Part shown: positions 38,620 to 48,653 of the stretch, piece after piece
Layout of the letters: each line of letters starts with the position of its first letter
Position numbering within the stretch: position 1 is the stretch's first letter
Source of the DNA: Isoetes taiwanensis
Taxonomy: Eukaryota > Streptophyta > Lycopodiopsida > Isoetales > Isoetaceae
DNA: 64,000 nucleotides
Assembly (NCBI GenBank): GCA_021234155.1
Contig: JAJEKV010000028.1
Coordinates: 17,720,825 to 17,784,824 of the forward strand
Direction: 5' to 3'
Notes under the pieces: model-generated
What the model was told of the DNA's origin: nothing
Seen by the model: the letters and a program-made list of their open reading frames with translations, nothing else
Database searches by the model: none
Translations under genes and position numbers: made by a program

Positions 38620-39219
38620 TGTTTGGGGTCCGGGCTGGGATCCTGAGGGACGAATCTCTGTGAGATCCTTGAAGTCCGGCGGGGTAAATCTGAGAGCACT
38701 CTTGTCCGCGGATTTTTGCTACGAGAGGAAAAAACAAGAAAAACTTCGGATAAAGCGACAATTGCAATACACAATGAAACACACAAGACACTTGTGGAGA
38801 ACACCGGCAATCCATTGATCAAAACAAGTGTACAATGAAGGCTCAAAAGAAGCGCCAATGAGGCGACCAACATATACGCTCTGTAGTGACACAAAAGAAC
38901 ACTCTGAACCCTCTTTTTTTGAAGGAGCAAAAATGCTACAATATATAGGAACGGGTGGCCCTCACGGGCTGAATCGATCCTCATCATGACAACGCGTGCT
39001 CCACTACTTGGGCACTTTCGAGCAGAATCTGGCTGTCCGCGGCCGTGCTATGAGACAAGTAGTGGCCCCGCCGTGGGTCCTACCTTTGGGTCTTTAGCTT
39101 CTTGGAGGAGCTTTGACCCCCGTGGGCTTGTAGATCCCTCTTCTTGGACAGTGGCGGTGGGGCCCTTCGCCCTCATGCAACAAGTATAGACACAGTGGTG
39201 CGCGGGCCGCAGGCTAACA
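38620..39219 (-). repeat. 5' LTR of the inner element
   Basis: This LTR is about 600 bp and pairs with 28207-28825. It begins TGTTTGGGGTCCGGG and ends GGCTAACA on the plus strand. Directly beyond its end the outer RT resumes, with CTCAATCC on the minus strand (LNP of L-LNPEKC). Confidence 0.88.
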
Positions 39220-39860
39220 AGGATTGAGACTAATCTTGGGACTCATCACATTTCTCGAAAGAGCGAGTTCCAATTTATCCAAATGGTCACCATGGAACTG
39301 TAGAGGGAGAAGTCATCTTGAAAAAATTTGCAAGAAGGGATTTTCCTTCATAAAATCATGAAAAACCCGAGAGCATGATACGTTGAAGCGTGGATGGAGA
39401 GTTTGATAATCCAAAAGGAACCACCTTGTAGGCAAAAAGTGCCCCCGGGGTGGTGAAAGTAGTCTTGAGTTGATCAGATTCTTTGATGGAATCGATTGTA
39501 GCGAGAAAAACCATCCATGAAGGAGTACATCTCATGTCCGGCAACCTCTTCGAACACAGTGCGTGAAGGGAAGTGGAAAATGATCACGCTCTCGTGCTTT
39601 GATTGAGTTTTCGTGTAGTCCATAGCGCCGGATCTTACCATTGTGTTTGAGTGCAATGACGATGGGGCTCACCCATTGAGAATGTTTGACCTCATAGATC
39701 AAACTGCGGCAAGGAGTTTGTCAATTTCCGCCTTGGCGATCCGCGGTAATTGGGGTTGGCCGTCTTGTCGTTGCTATCTTTGGGCGTGCATCGGACTTGG
39801 TAGGAATGGTGAGTTCCCCAAGGTTTTGTTGATCCCGAAGATCTCGTAGCTCCGGGCAAA
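39220..39860 (-). pseudogene. N-terminal part of the outer reverse transcriptase
   Basis: On the minus strand YSFMDGFSRYNRFHQ is near 39.5 kb and QLKTTFTTPGALFAYKVVPF with GLSNSPSTLQR is near 39.38-39.48 kb. DDFSLYSS, with the catalytic aspartates, is near 39.3 kb. The frame then runs in shifted phases through CDE-SPKISLNP and stops at the edge of the inner element. It continues with KCTF at 28.19 kb. It is otherwise moderately conserved, with several small indels. Confidence 0.82.
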
Positions 39861-40199
39861 AATGTGTTTGAACTCTTTGAAGAAGCGTGGCGGCCTTTCT
39901 ACGATAGGGTGTCGGAAGATTTGCAGCAATTGACAGGGGTGATTATTGCCTCGTCCACAATCCCGACTTGAGAGTCCGAATATGGGGATAAAGGTGTCTC
40001 GGACAATGGCGAGGAGGTTGAAGCATAACGGGATGTGTGGCACTTTCTGGCGTGGTGAAAAGAGAGGTTGATGAGTTTCATCTGGCGAGAGGTTGCTTCA
40101 TGGCCCGTGTACATCTACAGGAGTGGGGGGAGGTTCAAAGATTCGAAAAGTGATCAACACGTTGGATCTGATTGCAAGGAGCCGTAAGGGTCAAGCAAA

Positions 40200-40640
40200 G
40201 CGACCAGACTGGTCCTGATCAAGAGTCATTTCTCCCAAGGATCAGCATATTGAGGGGTAGGATGACAGAGACAGACTTCGCAGTGGAGCCTCGAACTTGA
40301 TAGATATTCGGCGCCCCTCGAAACGGTAGGTCGGAGAGAGAGGGTTCAGCATTGTCGACGGAAATGATTTTGCCTGTTTCCAAGTCCATGGTGGCATTGA
40401 GGTGACCATCTGTGATGACTAACCGATCCGTCGCCCGAGAATGGATACTCTTGGTGCGGCGGAGAAAAGATGCCGACCAACATTTGATAATCACCTAGAT
40501 CTTCTCCAGCCTTCAAACACCAAATTCCAAGGGGAATCGAGATCACCAATGTTGATGTGAAGAAGAGGCGTGACGCCTTGAGGTCTCGTGATATGGCCAT
40601 TGGCCAATTTGATGTCATATGGGGCCGCGATAGAGTTGTT
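40200..40640 (-). pseudogene. Protease region of the outer element
   Basis: On the minus strand SASFLRRTKSIHSRATDRLV and DGHLNATMDLETGKI appear between 40.34 and 40.49 kb, matching the inner element at 35.9-36.06 kb. The block lies between the zinc-knuckle region and RT. A catalytic DTG or DSG is not clearly seen, so the protease name is positional. Confidence 0.5.
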
Positions 40641-41379
40641 TGATGCCCATTTGTTTGCGGAGTTTATCCGTGATGAGATTGATCGCTACCTACCTCGTCA
40701 ATTTGAACATGATTGACTTGTTGATTGCCCACCGTGGCATGTACAGAGGGAGTAGAGGTAGCAACAGCCCCAACCAAAAGCAGTCGGGGGAGTGGTAGCT
40801 TGGTCCTTGAGAGCGGGACGAGAGTTTCAAAATTGTGGCCAAACTTAAAGGAATTTTGATTTTTGCTAGCTCCTCTTGGAGTTCCAGAGGCACATGAGAA
40901 AAAGGATCTGGCTGGATCCATAGGTGCGAGGGAGTGCGTGGTAAAGAAGCAACTTCTTTGAGTAGGTCAACCTCTGCGGCCGATATTTGGATATGTCCGA
41001 GGCGTGGAGGTTGAGGCGTGTAAGGTGCTTCTTGTCTTTGTTGAGCTCTAGTGGTGGCATGAACATTAGCCAGCGTCTGCCTTCCTTGGCGGCTTGCATG
41101 AGGTTCAAAATGCTTTGGCGAACTTTAGGCATAACATGCGGCATGAGTTTCTCAAGTCGGTGCAAAGTGAACCTTTTTTCTTCTTCATGAGGAATGGTGT
41201 ATTAAACGGCAAAGGCGGGTTAGCGTGCCATTAGGAATAATGGTTAAGGGGCGTGGCATACAGTGCAGCGTGAAACCAAACCAACCCAATTTGATGGCTG
41301 GGTGGAGGATTAAGAGCACGAAAAATTTCTTCACGTGCTTGTTGATCCATCCGAGGTTGATTGGCGGGAGCTGGTTGAT

Positions 41380-43000
41380 AGTGTGATTCTTTGCCGAGGC
41401 GAGGTGGCTTAGAAGAACGGGGGCCAGCGGGCCTTGTTTGCCATTAGCAATCGAGTTGGTAAGCCCGTGAGGCGGACCGATGTGGTCCCGATTTGTGCGA
41501 AGCTGCACCTGAACTTGTGGAAGTTGAGGACACGCAGGTGGTGGTATGACCCCATTCTTGGCAGTGATAACAGCGAGCTTTGAAGGATCAAAAGGAGGGC
41601 GTGTGTTGGGTCCCGTTATTTGCTCCCATTCTGATAGAGTTGATTGGGTTGCGCTGCGAGTGGTGGCTGCGATATTGCGATTGGTGCCGAGGTGTTGTTT
41701 GCACTTGATAAACCATCTTGTTGCTTGGAAGGTGTAGGATGAGTGCGCGAGTGCACTCTTCCGTGGCATGATGCACATGTTGCATCTTTTTACAATGAGG
41801 CGGGCCATTGGTGGAGTTGCACTCATTCGCCAAGTGGCCTTGATATTTCTGAGATATGGCACGGATCCGATCGCTACTATGGATTGGCGTGTTGAGGTTG
41901 AAGCAGCGGTCACGGGGAACCATGATGGGTGGAATGAAAGGAGCTCTCGAAGAGCCACGCATACGGGAGGAAACATTGATCGAAGTGATTGACAAGATCA
42001 ATAGCTTTGTTCCAAAGTCTTGACGCCAGTATTGATCATCATGAGTCGGATAATTTGGAGGAAGTCCTTGGAGAAACGGACCAAGATCCTACGTGTAGGG
42101 GTACTCCTTGAGTTTCTTGGCGAGAATGTGAAGTCGATCCGCAAAATCCACTGGCGGAACTCCGTGGGCTCTTGTTGAAGGTCATTGAGTTGCTTGAGAT
42201 GAAGCTGATCATCATCCGTGGTCCCATAGTGAGAAAAGAAAAGCAGTTCTCATTTCGACCAATCTTGTTTCAGTGGCTTTTGTTGGACATGAGCCATTGA
42301 TGAGGAGCCACGCGGTGTGGTGGAAAAAGATGTGGAATTTCGGTTGAGGTTGCGCGCATGACCATTCAGGGACAGCCGAGCCTCAAATTCTTCCATGTGG
42401 GCCTGAGCACTTTGGTCTAAGGGTTTGCCTTTCGTGTTGCCAAAGGTAGGATAAGTCAGACAAGGGTGCGAGAAGGTAGAGGTAAAAGTCTTTGGGCTGG
42501 ACGGGAACATGATAATGAGGATATTGAGGTGGAGTTGGCGGTGGCATGGTGCACGAAAGACCCGATGAAGGGTTCTTTGAGGTGGAGGTCTTGGAGGTGC
42601 ACGATCATTGGTTTTGAGGTGGTAAAGGTTGTAAAGCAGGGGGAAGAGTGGTGGGAAATGTAGGGAAGGGAAATTCACGGGGAGGAGCAAAAAGAGACAT
42701 GTGGATATCCTGTCCACCCGTAGGAGATGATGGTTGTGAATGATGCGTATGGCGGAAAGGCCGATGGATGAAGGCATGTTCGGGGCATGAAAGTAAGGTT
42801 GTCGCGAGTTGAGCGGATAGGGCTCGATAGTGATGAGGGAGGCCGAGGGCATGAGCAATGTTTGCACGCTTTTGCGGAGAATTTGGACGAGACATGAGGG
42901 GAGGGGTGGGTGGCACCGACGGAGCCCTAGACCGAATGTGGCCTCCCTCAATGTCATAAGCGAGATCCATACATGTCACGAACGGCTTCCGCCGATGATG
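41380..43000 (-). pseudogene. Gag of the outer element (capsid and degraded zinc knuckles)
   Basis: The minus strand shows capsid-like sequence at 42.25-42.45 kb (HMEEFEARLSLNGH) and a retrotransposon-gag-like block near 42.05-42.23 kb (LHLKQLNDLQQEP in shifted phase). The knuckle region follows at 41.4-41.9 kb, with NECNSTNGPPHCKK and HVHHATEEC. CPQLPQVQVQLR near 41.5 kb is the same sequence that follows the zinc knuckle in the inner element. The open stretches at 41185-41976 and 42250-42957 are long but shift phase between conserved blocks. The 5' leader up to the LTR at 43115 has no clear feature. Confidence 0.65.
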
Positions 43001-43114
43001 GCGCTCCAAGCGAGGCCGCCGTGCGGGAAAAAAGTTCTTTCGGGCGTGAAGTTTCGGACGGGACATTGCGGCATGAAGAAAAGAAAAATCGAATCGGACC
43101 CGCGGCGGCGGCGG

Positions 43115-43693
43115 TGTTTGGGGTGCGGGTTCGAAACTCTGCAAGACGACCCCTGTGAGGACACGTGGATCAGCTGAGAGAGAAGGGGGTCTATGTCCGC
43201 GGGATTTGCAAGAAGAGAACAAGAAGAAGAAAAGCGAGAACAAAAGAGAACAATGAGAGGAAAATGATAAGCTTCCTTGATATCAATGATGAACATACAT
43301 GAGCTAAATCGAAATCAAAAATAGACAAGACTCAAACTCATCTAAAAACTCATGTGCTAGCTCTACTCATATATATAGTACAATGGCCTTTGGCCCAATA
43401 TAGACACTCTGACTGATCTCGGTGCCGACTCCTGGAAGGAGGCCTGATTTGCAGGAATGTTGGCGGTGCCTCTTGAAGTGCCTAGAATCACGCTGATGCT
43501 GACACAGGCGGTGACGAGTCATCACTTGTCGCGGCGCCTCTTGGTAGCAGACCCAGGCTTTGACTGCGTGGTCTGCTGCTTGGTCTTTTGCTGGGCCTTG
43601 GATGACTGACCCGTGCCTGTCTGTGGATCCTTGGACTTGACTTGGTCCGTCGTATGCATGAATAATCCTGTACCAGGAGGCACAGGACTAACA
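43115..43693 (-). repeat. 5' LTR of the outer element
   Basis: This LTR is about 579 bp and pairs with 21562-22159. It starts TGTTTGGGGTGCGGG and ends GGACTAACA on the plus strand, directly followed by the TTGGG duplication. The first bases inside it (minus strand CCGCCGCC...GGGTCCGATTCG) should be the primer-binding site, but I could not match them to a tRNA. Confidence 0.9.
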
Positions 43694-43698
43694 TTGGG
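43694..43698. repeat. Right target-site duplication TTGGG of the outer LTR element
   Basis: TTGGG follows the right LTR directly and is identical to 21557-21561 at the other end. Confidence 0.85.
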
Positions 43699-43864
43699 CC
43701 CTCCCGTCGCCCCTATCCTTCTTTAAGCTACAATTTCCTAATTTAACCTAACACCGAACCAAACAACAAAGAGGACTAACAACACATTAACTTAGCCTCC
43801 TCCTAACTACCGTGGTACGAGTTAGTGTTTGGCGGATTGCTATGATTTCGAACAGCGAAATCAC

Positions 43865-43876
43865 GGCTCGATACCA
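43865..43876 (-). promoter_or_regulatory. Primer-binding site of a third LTR element (initiator tRNA-Met-like)
   Basis: On the minus strand TGGTATCGAGCC lies two bases inside the end of the 43879-45452 LTR. It is close to TGGTATCAGAGC, the usual plant site complementary to the 3' end of initiator tRNA-Met. It marks the start of an internal region running toward lower coordinates. Confidence 0.65.
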
Positions 43877-43878
43877 TC

Positions 43879-45452
43879 TGTGACGCTCGGGGAATATATC
43901 GACCCCAGAGTATACATACGGGGACTTTCCCCTCCCATGGCGACCATCGCGCCACGAGCAGGGCCCTCCATCTAACCCGGGCCGTCTACGTGAGAGCGTT
44001 GGTGAAGGACCGCGGAGGGGTCATTTGGCCCGCGCGATGGGAAGCCGCGGCGTCGCGTGAAGCATGAATACAAGGGTTAGCACGCAGCATAAATCATATA
44101 TAAGTGGCCACCACGAAGGGTGGCGCATCCATCCAAATACTATCAACACAGAATATGCATCTAACTAAGAAAACACCCAAAAGCCCAGGTTCTACCCCGG
44201 CTCAGACTCTAGTGGGGGGGCGGCCCGGCGGGTGGGTCTCGAGAGATCGGCAGGCCGAATCTTGACATGGCGTTGGGCGGCATAGAACATCGGCTAGGGT
44301 TGTCCACTCCATCCGCCCCTCACATGCACACTTTGCGGATGGGTCGATTCACGCTATGGCTTCGCTATAGCCAGGGAGACGCAGACTCGGGGGATCACCC
44401 TTGAGTCTACTCAGTGTTCATGACACCTGGTCCGATGAGAGGGCAGGGGGGGCGTCCCCTTCCGGGATCCGCAGTGGTGTTGTGGGTGAGCTAGAGAATA
44501 CGTGCGTGCATCAGCGACCCCGCATCCGTGCAGACTTACTCACCCTAATTCTACTCAAAGTGCATGGTGCCCCATGCACGGGTCACACCACTACACCCAG
44601 GGGAGTGTCAGACCTATACCGGCCCTCCCGCGTGGCCCGGCTATCGGGCCTAGCCCACCGTAGGAGTCTCGGGGAGCCTTTTATGCTCGGGCAAAACCCC
44701 ACCCCCTACTTCACCACTTTGTGTCCCTTATGCGGTGCTAAGCCGGACCATAGCGCCTATGACCGGTGGGCTCTTGCGCACGAGGTAGAAACTAGTAGGG
44801 TGTTAAAGGACTACTAGGAGCATTCTATACTCAAGCTCGAGGAGGCCTCTACCCCCCCATTTAATCCCTATTTACGAGAAACTACTAAACTAACTCATAG
44901 AGACATCAACCATTCCATACAGAGCATCATTCATAATTGAAAAGTATTCCTAATTACCAAAGAAGGGTTAATCTCACCCAAAACCAACCAGAAAAGAATA
45001 CTAGAGTATTATTCTACAATTTGCAAGTTAACTACCACTAACGAGAGTTTAAATTTGGACCCGTTGTCAAGGGGTGCTTCCATGGTCTTTGTCTTTGGGG
45101 TAGCTGACAGGTAGAGGGTATCTTAGCGATCACGGGGACGAACGACAAGCTGCTTCTGGCCTTCATTTTGCTCTGGCGCTTTCTTTGGGTGAAATTGGGC
45201 TGATATGAGGATGGCGTTTCCCTTTGGTGGCCCCTCATGCTAGCCACCCGGTTCATGCCAAATGGCGCCTTCCTACTATGGATTGACTTAATCACGTGTC
45301 TTTAGATAATTATCCTTTATAATCTGGTTAACATAGCTAATTAAATCCATTGTGGCCAACCCCCTAGGTTATCATACCCCAGGTGGCGTACCTATACCGA
45401 GTGATGGGTTCAATATTTATACGTACACCGTATAAATACTTGGAACGTCACA
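43879..45452 (-). repeat. 5' LTR of a third LTR retrotransposon
   Basis: A ~1.57-kb segment is bounded by TGTGACGCTCGG on the left and GGAACGTCACA on the right, so its ends form the inverted repeat TGTGACG/CGTCACA. A tRNA-Met-like primer-binding site lies directly inside the left end, which makes this the 5' LTR of a minus-strand element. On the minus strand TATAAATA occurs shortly after the LTR start (near 45.42 kb). The internal region is cut after about 180 bp by the outer element and should resume at 21556. No 3' LTR was found in the window, so the element may be truncated. A 138-codon plus-strand open frame inside (44401-44817) is not considered a gene. Confidence 0.65.
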
Positions 45453-46144
45453 CAATTTTGTTACTGTCTTCATTATTGTATTTTAATGTTCTCAGGAGAC
45501 ATGCAAATTTATTTGAAGAAAATACTAACTAAGCTACTTGAATGAGGAAGTTAGATTGAAAATATTTGCCATGTATTGAATAAATAAGCTACTTGTTGGG
45601 AAAAAAAAATATTGTTGGATGTCCAGTGCATACTAATTATGACATGCCAACCTATTGTTTCTGTGCCACCTTATTAACATGGCACTTTTTATCAACAGGG
45701 TTGTTTGTTCTTCACCGTGCCTCTGAGTGGCCTTAACTTCCTCAAAATGATTGATCATAGAAAAAACCTATTGAAGGAGCATGTTGGAGGGAGAACACAT
45801 AGGAAAATGGCCCTATACAAAGGCAGATTATATCACTGTTTTCATGAAGTCAGGCCCTCTATGTGGGCCATCTAATCATGTTCTAAGAAGGGCAACCATG
45901 AATGTACCAAGAAGAACAAGGCAAAAAATAAAAAAGACTTAAGCAGTCTTTTAAAATAGAAAGCAAGTCTAGCATCATACATGTCTAAGAGGCTGCAACG
46001 AGCTTAGATGTCTATGGTTGCTAACTGTAGATGCTAATATAATCTTTCTAGATCGGAAAGAGTATATAATAAGTGTATAGGACTTTCTATGTTGATTTTG
46101 CAGGCCACGTTTGAGGTTGGGGTTGCGTTTTGTTCTAAACTCCG
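45453..46144. other. Spacer between the LTR element and the LINE insertion, no gene seen
   Basis: This is AT-rich unique-looking sequence without recognisable domains, RNA genes or terminal repeats. Confidence 0.5.
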
Positions 46145-46166
46145 TTGCATAATTTTATGTACTGAA
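46145..46166. repeat. 5' target-site duplication of the LINE insertion
   Basis: This 22-bp sequence begins TTGCATAAT and ends TTATGTACTGAA. The copy at 48632-48653 differs only at the tenth base (T here, G there). Duplications of 10-25 bp are typical of LINE target-primed integration. Confidence 0.8.
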
Positions 46167-48631
46167 ATAAAAAAAATTTGCATTGATGTAAGCCTAGGGT
46201 TTCAACCATGTTCGTTTGGACATAACTTTTGATTCTTATCTCAGACTTGAGTGATTCTAGGCTCGTTGGAAAGCTCATTGTGTGCTCTTTCTATTAATAT
46301 AAAGTTTGTATGATAATGAGACTGTTTTGGCAGCAGAAAATTGCCTGACATCGCCAACCCTCTATTGGCAGTATTAGGGTTTGGCTGCAATCTTTTTTTT
46401 GCCATAACTCCTGCATTCAGTGGCAGTTTTAGGCGTGCTTGGGCTCGTTGGAAAGCTCGTGGGGTGATACGTTCAGTGGTGCTTAAATTTATCAGAATTT
46501 ACTCTTTTGTGGAGGACCGTGGAGCTCTAAAATCTCGGCCCCTTTTAGTGGAGATGGCAAAAGCAACTCGTAGTTCTTCCAAGTGCCCCTCTGGTAATCC
46601 TAATGGAATACAAGGCAATGATAGAAGGGAATATGCTCTGGATTCTGCAAAAATTAGTGTTCGAGATGCCCACAAACTGGCTCGTGAAGGTGCCCCTTCT
46701 TCTCCTAAGAGTTTGGTATCATCAGTGGCAGTTGGATCTGAGGGGCAGGAGAGGCAGGCTTCGTGCACCTCAATCCGGTGGCATTGCCTCATGCTCATGT
46801 TTCTTCTAGTAGCATATGTGTACCTAGTTCAACTGAGGCAACAACTTCCGCTCTCTCCTCTTCTAAACTTGCTATTCCAGCGTATCGTCAGACCCTATGT
46901 CTCATGATTCTAGAGGCAGTGTGGTGCAGGTGACCCTAGAAAGCTCTTCTGGAAAGTTGGTACTTCCAAAGGCACCTCCAACACATGTTGGAAGTTCTTC
47001 TAACAAATGAGATTAATAGCTCCTGCTCAGAGGAATGTGACACATGTTGCATCCCCAACATATGTTGGGAGTCTTTCACATGAAGAAGGCCCTTCTGGAC
47101 AGAAGGAACATCCAACGCACGTTGGTGATTCCTCAAGGCAGGAGGAGTTTTCCCCTCTTCCCTCGAACAAGCCTGGGATACCTTTTCTTCAACCACCGCT
47201 GCATGTCTCGACCTCTATACCTTGGAGGTCTTCTGACACAGTGGCGAGGGTTACAGGTGTCTGCTTCACTGAGTGGCTATACAAAGGTATGTCATCTCCG
47301 GCCACTTCACGTGTCACCGGATGCATTGTCACCATGATCGACAATAATAAGAAAGAAGTTGCATCCTATCTTCAGATTTGCGAGGCCAGCGAGGACTCCA
47401 TAGATATTTTGTTACCACCAAATGAAATTTTTTATGAGGTTCAGGAGTGCATGTCAACCTTTGAGCGCTTTGGGACCCCTGTGGTGCAGATCAGTCATGA
47501 GATTCACCCTCGTCATGTGGAGCAGTTAGTTGCATGCTCTGTTGTTTGTTACTTCACTGGCCCCTTCTTGAATCTGAAGCACATGGGATCTTGGTTATCT
47601 AGGCATCTACACAAATTAGGGCTTCCTGCGTATCAATCTATCAAGCTCGTGGCCAAAGATCAACGTTGTTTTCTCCTGATGTTTGAGTCTTCTGAGTTGG
47701 CTCAACTCATAGAATGAGGTATTGATCCTGTGGAAACATTTCCTGTTGTATCAATAGTATCTTTTTGGCCCTTTTCCAGGTAAGCCAGATGCCTTGCGTG
47801 CCCCATTCTGGATTGCTATTGAAGATTTTCCTCTAGAGTTTCAGATTCTGAGTTCATTTCTACTATTGCTGGTGAGATTGGACTTCACCTGCAACATGCT
47901 ATAACAATGGCATTACTAAGATTTGTGTAGGACGCCCCATTCATCGTAATCTGCCTTAGACAATTGTTGTTCAAAGTGGGCCCATGTTCTTTCCGTTCAA
48001 GCTACGATTGTTAAATGGCCCAGAGCTGGCTCTCATGTTCTCTGAGGCCCCTCTCTTTGCTCAATATCGTAAGTCTTACCAACAGGCTCCTCCAATTGCC
48101 TCTGCTACGAATCCTACTCCTAACTCTGCTCCTTCTTCAATGGATGTCTCTCGTCCCCTTATGACTTCCTTTACATCTATTCCAGCTGCTGCTAGAGCAA
48201 GTGAGGCTTGTGGGCAGTACATGGACATTAATCATCGTGGTGCCCACCATCCACCTAAACATCCACCTGCTCTTCATCAACCTCGATTGCATATGGTCGC
48301 TTTGCTCCATTTCAGTGGGCTGATTTGGCTGAAGATATTACTGTATTGTCGAAGGCCCAAGTTACATCTTCAAACTCTCCTGAGATTCCAGTAGTCACAT
48401 CGGATTTGACAAATTTGACACCGTTACAGGTTCAATATGGTTAGACTCTTAAATAGAGCCGTATCTCCTTTTACTTATCTAGTATAGAGTAAGCACATGG
48501 TGTCGTAGGCTCGTGTTCCAGTAGCACCCTCTTGTGCTTACACAACTAGATGAGAAATATTCATTTTGTACTTATTCCTGCTGATTAATAGACTTTTTGT
48601 TCGTCCTTCAAAAAAAATAAAAATGATTTGA
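46167..48631 (+). mobile_element. LINE-type retroposon with ORF1 only, poly-A tail and 22-bp target duplications
   Basis: This 2.46-kb insertion lies between near-identical 22-bp direct repeats and ends in TTCAAAAAAAATAAAA, an A-rich tail directly before the 3' duplication. The text before the tail (GATTAATAGACTTTTTGTTC) resembles 3' ends of plant L1-type LINEs. It contains a 5' leader and an ORF1-like frame, but no reverse transcriptase or endonuclease sequence. It is therefore either an internally deleted LINE or a retroposed ORF1-type transcript that used LINE enzymes in trans. The whole element lies on the plus strand. Confidence 0.72.
46554..48394 (+). pseudogene. ORF1-like protein with DUF4283-type domain (broken)
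   Basis: The likely start is the Met at 46554 (MAKATRSSSKCPSGNPNGIQ), although the frame is open from 46341. A Ser/Thr-rich N-terminal part changes frame near 46.75-47.0 kb and contains three THVG/TYVG-type motifs (THVGSSS, TYVGSLS, THVGDSS). An uninterrupted 236-codon stretch at 47007-47717 carries the domain core (VVCYFTGPFLNLKHMGSWL, then KDQRCFLLMFESSELAQLIE). In shifted frames it continues with FWIAIEDFPLEF and STIAGEIGLHL to about 47.9 kb. This pattern fits DUF4283, the N-terminal domain of plant LINE ORF1 proteins, which bind element RNA. A C-terminal PT-rich part follows to 48394. No CCHC zinc knuckle is visible. Several indels and stops make it a pseudogene. Confidence 0.65.
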
Positions 48632-48653
48632 TTGCATAATGTTATGTACTGAA
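48632..48653. repeat. 3' target-site duplication of the LINE insertion
   Basis: This is the 22-bp partner of 46145-46166 with one mismatch. It lies about a dozen bases after the A-rich tail of the element. Confidence 0.8.

Larger units (their letters stand above)
28207..39219 (-). mobile_element. Inner LTR retrotransposon (non-chromoviral Ty3/Gypsy) nested in the outer one
   Basis: This is an 11.0-kb minus-strand element with LTRs at 28207-28825 (3') and 38620-39219 (5'). Both start TGTTTGGGGTC on the plus strand and end GGCTAACA. A polypurine tract precedes the 3' LTR. In 5' to 3' order one sees gag, two CCHC-like zinc knuckles, protease region, RT with DDFS, RNase H, integrase with HHCC zinc finger, DDE and GPY-like end, and a ~3.9-kb 3' region. 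Protein similarity to the outer element (CPQLPQVQ after the zinc knuckle, DDFS, YGQE-LMPFE) and shared LTR termini show the two are related families. A clean target duplication is not seen (ACCGG left, AGGAT right), although the broken outer RT frame proves the insertion. Confidence 0.88.
21562..43693 (-). mobile_element. Outer LTR retrotransposon (non-chromoviral Ty3/Gypsy), interrupted by a nested element
   Basis: This minus-strand element has LTRs at 21562-22159 (3') and 43115-43693 (5'), both of the form TG...CA with CTAACA at one end. It is flanked by the TTGGG duplication. Excluding the inner insertion at 28207-39219 it is about 11.1 kb. From the 5' side the order is gag (42.0-43.0 kb), CCHC region (41.4-42.0 kb), protease region (40.2-40.6 kb) and RT (39.2-39.85 kb). 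After the insertion come the RT end (28.0-28.2 kb), RNase H, integrase with GPY/F, and a ~4-kb 3' region with an extra reading frame. RT reads YSFMDGFSRYN and VPFGLSNSPSTLQR, placing it with Tat/Athila-type Gypsy elements rather than chromoviruses. This lineage call is inference. All frames carry indels, so the element is inactive. Confidence 0.9.

Noticed and set aside
38560-38620. TGGTATCAATAC near the inner 5' LTR as a tRNA-Met primer-binding site
   Set aside because: It is on the plus strand and ~30 bp from the LTR edge, while the element reads on the minus strand.
44401-44817. 138-codon plus-strand open frame
   Set aside because: It lies inside the 1.57-kb LTR, antisense to the element, and has no domain.
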